Source: Deltaproteobacteria bacterium (lineage in GTDB: Bacteria; Desulfobacterota; Desulfarculia; Adiutricales; Adiutricaceae). Taken from it: a stretch of 61,639 nucleotides of DNA. This document shows, one piece after another, positions 58,946 through 61,639 of the stretch. The stretch covers positions 1-61,639 of the forward strand of contig JAISFS010000055.1 in assembly GCA_031263485.1 (NCBI GenBank), given 5' to 3'. The notes beneath the pieces are model-generated. The model ran no database searches, was not told the origin of the DNA, and was given only the letters and a program-made list of their open reading frames with translations. Numbering within the stretch: position 1 is the first letter of the stretch; the number at the start of each line of letters is the position of its first letter. The position numbers were made by a program, and so were the translations under genes.

Positions 58946-59442
58946 GGCAGGGGGGCCTCCGGCGCCCCCCGCAAGAAACGGGCCTCCCAGGCCCCGGCAC
59001 CCAGGTTGGCGGCGTTGGCGGCCACCACCCTTTCTGCGAGCTCCATACTCTCCCCGTCCCCCGCGGCCCCGTAGAAGACGGCTCTGAGCCTCATGGCCGC
59101 TGGGGATCTGTACAGGTGGCGCATGACCCCGTCCCTTATCCTGAAGAAGGGCAGGAGATGGGCGAGCGAGCGGTCCACCACGCGCTTCACGGCGGGCGAG
59201 AAGCCCCCGTAGACCAGGCGGCTCACCACGCAGAGTTCCGAGTGCCGCGAGACGAGCGCCGCGAAGCCCCGGGCCCGGTCCCCGGTCACGCAGACGCCTG
59301 GCGTGCGCGTGAAGCATCCGAAACAGCCCCTGCAGGCCGAGACCTCAGGCAGGGCCGCGAACACGGTCCGTCCGGGCCCGGGCGGGAGGAGCCGCGCGGC
59401 GGAGTCCGGGTCCAGGTCGTGGAGGATCAGGGAAGTTTCCAT
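58942..59442 (-). CDS. Flavodoxin-like oxidoreductase with CxGCFGC motif, first of a pair
   Basis: 166 residues. ACRGCFGCFTRTPGVCVTGDRARGF matches the Cys-rich loop of iron-sulfur flavoprotein and NADPH-dependent FMN reductase relatives (CxxCxxCxxxxxxxC). Further on come LVSRHSELCVVSRLVYGGFSPAVKRVVDRSL and AVFYGAAGDGESME. AAAGGA precedes the ATG at 59442; the frame runs on upstream but that part is spacer. It probably forms a two-subunit or two-step redox unit with the overlapping downstream gene. Stop TGA. Confidence 0.78.
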   Translation of the reverse strand: METSLILHDLDPDSAARLLPPGPGRTVFAALPEVSACRGCFGCFTRTPGVCVTGDRARGFAALVSRHSELCVVSRLVYGGFSPAVKRVVDRSLAHLLPFFRIRDGVMRHLYRSPAAMRLRAVFYGAAGDGESMELAERVVAANAANLGAGAWEARFLRGAPEAPLP

Positions 59443-59853
59443 CGCGCGGTCCTTTCGAGGCAGACGGGGTTCGGCCGCAAGCGCCTCCGGCGGGGCATGG
59501 CCCGGGGCGAGACCGTCCGGCGAGGCCGCCGGCCGGTGCTTGCGGTGCGCGTCCCGGAGAACAGGGCAACGGTGCGCGTCCCGGGGAACAGGGCGGCCGT
59601 GCGCGTCCAGGGATATGGCGGTCGAGGAGCCCGTTACATAAAGGGTCTTGAAGAGGGGAATGACAACGGATGTGGCAGATGGGAGGCAATTCCTCCTCGA
59701 CCGCCAGAACCATGCCGATGCGCATCTATTTTTGCAACAGGCTCCCAGGCGGGGCGACAGGTATCGGAGCCGAAGAATCAAGCGGGGTCCGGGGATGCGG
59801 GAGCCGGGGCGGTTGCCGCGCCGGAACGTGGCTTTCCGGGAAGCGGACCCAGG
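59443..59853. other. Spacer with MITE A6
   Basis: Short GC-rich spacer; a direct GTGCGCGTCC duplication lies at 59538-59610. A family A element fills 59624-59749. No gene. Confidence 0.5.
59624..59749. repeat. Family A MITE-like element, copy A6 (126 bp), inverted
   Basis: Ends GAGGAGCCCGTTACATAAAG and TTTGCAACAGGCTCCCAG. Orientation is opposite to the copies at 14951, 22445 and 35603. The reverse complement shares TGCCACATCC and CCCTCTTCAAGACCC-like blocks with A5. Confidence 0.8.
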
Positions 59854-60405
59854 CTACGGCCTCGGATTGCCGCTTCCCTGAACGTGACTTCCCGGCGCGG
59901 GGATTTCCGGGTCAGGGCCATCGGGGACGAGCTTTTCGAAATACGCGAAGCGAAGCCGCAGACCCGCGTCCTCTTCCTTATAGAGGGAGTAGCCAAGCTT
60001 CAGGTACACGGCCATCGCGGGCAGGTTCCCGGACCGCGTGAAAAGCCAGTAGCGGCGGGCGGGGAGCGCCCGCTCCAGGGCGCGCATGAGCGCCGTCCCG
60101 CAGCCCCTGCCTTGTGCGGCCGGGTCTACCGACAGCTTGAAGACGAAGACGCCCGCCTCCCTCCTGCCCCTCACGGAACCCAGGATCTCCCCGTCCGGGC
60201 CCGCCGCCTTCAGGACGGTCGAGCTTCCGAAGTCCTTAAGGACATCGTCCAGGGTCTGGGTGAGGGGCTCGATCCCAGGGTCCCCGACCACCGTCGCCTC
60301 GGGCCGGAAAGCCGCCTTCTGGATCTCCAGGATGCGGGGCAGATCGCCCCGTCCGGCGGGGGAGACCCGGACGGCGGGGGGGACAGGCGGAGGGGAAGCG
60401 GTCAC
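59854..60405 (-). CDS. GNAT-family N-acetyltransferase
   Basis: 183 residues. N-terminal VSPAGRGDLPRILEIQKAAF, then LSVDPAAQGRGCGTALMRALE (acetyl-CoA binding Q-x-x-G-x-G/A loop) and LFTRSGNLPAMAVYLKLGYSLYKEE, the usual C-terminal GNAT motifs. It acetylates an amine on an unknown acceptor. Start is a GTG 4 nt after the stop of the OmpA-like gene, so they are probably one operon. Stop is TAG. Confidence 0.88.
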   Translation of the reverse strand: MTASPPPVPPAVRVSPAGRGDLPRILEIQKAAFRPEATVVGDPGIEPLTQTLDDVLKDFGSSTVLKAAGPDGEILGSVRGRREAGVFVFKLSVDPAAQGRGCGTALMRALERALPARRYWLFTRSGNLPAMAVYLKLGYSLYKEEDAGLRLRFAYFEKLVPDGPDPEIPAPGSHVQGSGNPRP

Positions 60406-60408
60406 GGT

Positions 60409-61639
60409 TCAGGTGTTCCCGGTCGCGGGCAGGAGGATGAACTCCACCCTGCGGTTCATGGCCATGCCTTCCGGCGTGGAGTTGTCCGCGATCGGGTGGC
60501 TGAAGCCGTATGCGGTGAGGATGAGGCGCTCCGGCTCCACCCCCATGCCCTCCAGCCAGGCGGCGACGCTGCTCGCGCGCCTGCGGGAGAGCCCCATGTT
60601 GAACTCCTCGCTCCCGCTGTTGTCCGTATGGCCGGCGATGATGAGGCTGCAGTCGCGCAGGGCCGGGGTGGTGAGCGCCTGCCCGAAGGCGCTGAGGATG
60701 CCTTCGGAGCTCTCCAGGATCTCGGCGGAGTTGTAGTCGAAGTTGATGGTGGCCCAGACCCTCAGGGACACCTGGATGAGGACGTTCCCCTGCTCGTCCT
60801 GGGACAGCCAGCGCTGGCCGTGCTCGTCCGTCAGCGTGTCCAGTGACGAGTCCACCAGGGTGAGCGAGCCGTCCGCGTTCTTGCGGTAGAGCCTGTTGTC
60901 CTTCCAGACCATGAGGCTGTCGCCGTAGCGCACCTCGCTGTCGTCCCGGGGGAGCACCAGGGTCTCGGCCAGGTTGTCCTCGGTAATCTCCACCCCGGAC
61001 GGGGGCGGGGGGCTCTCGCCACTTTGCGCGGCAGGGTCGGGGAAGGGGGCGGCGGACGCCCGCGGCTCGCCTTCGGAAACCCCGATCGGGCCCTCGGGAG
61101 CGGTCGGGGATAGCCCGGCGGCGACCGCGGGGTCTCCTCCGAACCCGCCCGACCGGGCTGGCAGCGTCGGGGAGAGGGGGCGCTCCCCCTGATCCGCGTC
61201 GGGGACCGTTCCCGGGACGGCCAAGGAAGTCAGGCCGGGCCCGGATAGGGCCAGTGGCTCGGCCACCTGAGGCTCGGGGCCCGTTGCCGTTGCCGGGGCC
61301 GGCAGCGGCCGAGCCGGGGAAACGGGTTCGGGGCCTGGCGCGGCGTCCCGCGGCTCGAGGGTCGGGGCCGGACCGGGGGACCGGGGCTCAAGGCCGGTCG
61401 ACGGGGCCTGGGGAGACCGTGCCGGGGCAACGGTCCCTGGGCCGGACGCGGGGCCTGTTGCTGCCTGGGGGGTGTGTGCCGGGACTGCGGGCTCTGGGCC
61501 GGGCGCGGGGCCTGTTGCTGCCTGGGGGGTGTGTGCCGGGGCGGCGGGCTCTGGGCCGGACGCGGGGCCTGCGGCTGGCAGGGGGGCGTGAGCCGGGGCG
61601 GCGGGCGCTGGGGCGGACGGGGGGCCTGCGGGTGTCGGG
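60409..61639 (-). CDS. OmpA-domain outer membrane/peptidoglycan protein, 5' truncated
   Basis: Frame open to the window end, so the start is missing. The C-terminal 110 residues are an OmpA-like peptidoglycan-binding domain: INFDYNSAEILESSEGILS, LIIAGHTDNSGSEEFNMGLS, RRASSVAAWLEGMGVEPERL and ADNSTPEGMAMNRRVEF. A mid region (KNRLYRKNADGSLTLVDSS) precedes it. The N-terminal part seen here is a Pro/Ala/Gly-rich stretch with a 20-residue repeat (PAHTPQAATGPAxGPEPA), probably a disordered periplasmic linker. The upstream end likely carries a signal or lipoprotein sequence outside the window. Stop TGA. Confidence 0.85.
   Translation of the reverse strand, partial: PTPAGPPSAPAPAAPAHAPLPAAGPASGPEPAAPAHTPQAATGPAPGPEPAVPAHTPQAATGPASGPGTVAPARSPQAPSTGLEPRSPGPAPTLEPRDAAPGPEPVSPARPLPAPATATGPEPQVAEPLALSGPGLTSLAVPGTVPDADQGERPLSPTLPARSGGFGGDPAVAAGLSPTAPEGPIGVSEGEPRASAAPFPDPAAQSGESPPPPSGVEITEDNLAETLVLPRDDSEVRYGDSLMVWKDNRLYRKNADGSLTLVDSSLDTLTDEHGQRWLSQDEQGNVLIQVSLRVWATINFDYNSAEILESSEGILSAFGQALTTPALRDCSLIIAGHTDNSGSEEFNMGLSRRRASSVAAWLEGMGVEPERLILTAYGFSHPIADNSTPEGMAMNRRVEFILLPATGNT

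Overview
The window is GC-rich (AT-richer in parts of 1-10.7 kb and 35-37 kb) and reads like a chromosomal segment of a strictly anaerobic bacterium, most likely a Desulfobacterota (deltaproteobacterial) lineage. The clues are a split, bacterial-type pyrrolysine system, a corrinoid-dependent trimethylamine methyltransferase, sigma-54 control and housekeeping genes of proteobacterial type. The phylum is inferred from gene content. Almost every gene lies on the minus strand; the clear plus-strand CDSs are the radical SAM gene at 29.4-30.6 kb and the HTH-repeat gene at 6.3-7.0 kb.

The centre (17.3-27.9 kb) is a pyrrolysine (Pyl, 22nd amino acid) module. In transcription order it holds a sigma-54-dependent PAS regulator, a consensus -24/-12 promoter, mttB with an in-frame UAG, then pylSc-pylD-pylT-pylSn-pylB-pylC. 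That covers biosynthesis (PylB, PylC, PylD), the amber suppressor tRNA (pylT, CUA anticodon), the split pyrrolysyl-tRNA synthetase (PylSn + PylSc) and one UAG-containing substrate enzyme. CobQ at 12.9 kb makes the corrinoid skeleton that such methyltransferases need. The mttB and pylC reading frames also end in UAG, each with a UAA a few codons further on, while dnaN and three other genes also use UAG as stop.

Layout: 1-9.8 kb is a decayed accessory region (dead sigma-54 activator, dead IS630 transposase, MITE-like repeats, a Nim-like oxidase, a protein with three HTH repeats) that ends at an initiator tRNA with its own promoter and terminator. 10.7-16.5 kb: CgeB-like glycosyltransferase, cobQ, tatA, rpoZ, HU. 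17.3-27.9 kb: Pyl/TMA module. 29.4-34.7 kb: radical SAM protein, DinG helicase, PA2779-like membrane protein. 34.7-37.2 kb: gene-free island with tandem and nested MITE-like elements. 37.3-41.5 kb: gyrB, dnaN. 42.1-47.4 kb: ade and an OleB/OleC-like pair. 48-56.6 kb: lepA, dsbB/dsbA, a small protein, nadC, valS. 58.2-61.6 kb: two flavodoxin-like proteins, a GNAT acetyltransferase and a truncated OmpA-domain protein.

Two genome-structure themes recur. Two families of short inverted-repeat elements (A, about 126 bp; B, about 177 bp with target duplications) are scattered through the spacers, including one between mttB and pylSc. Many spacers also carry unrelated tandem arrays with unit lengths from 10 to about 60 bp, and several proteins have low-complexity or repeat extensions (OleC-like, OmpA-like, DsbA).
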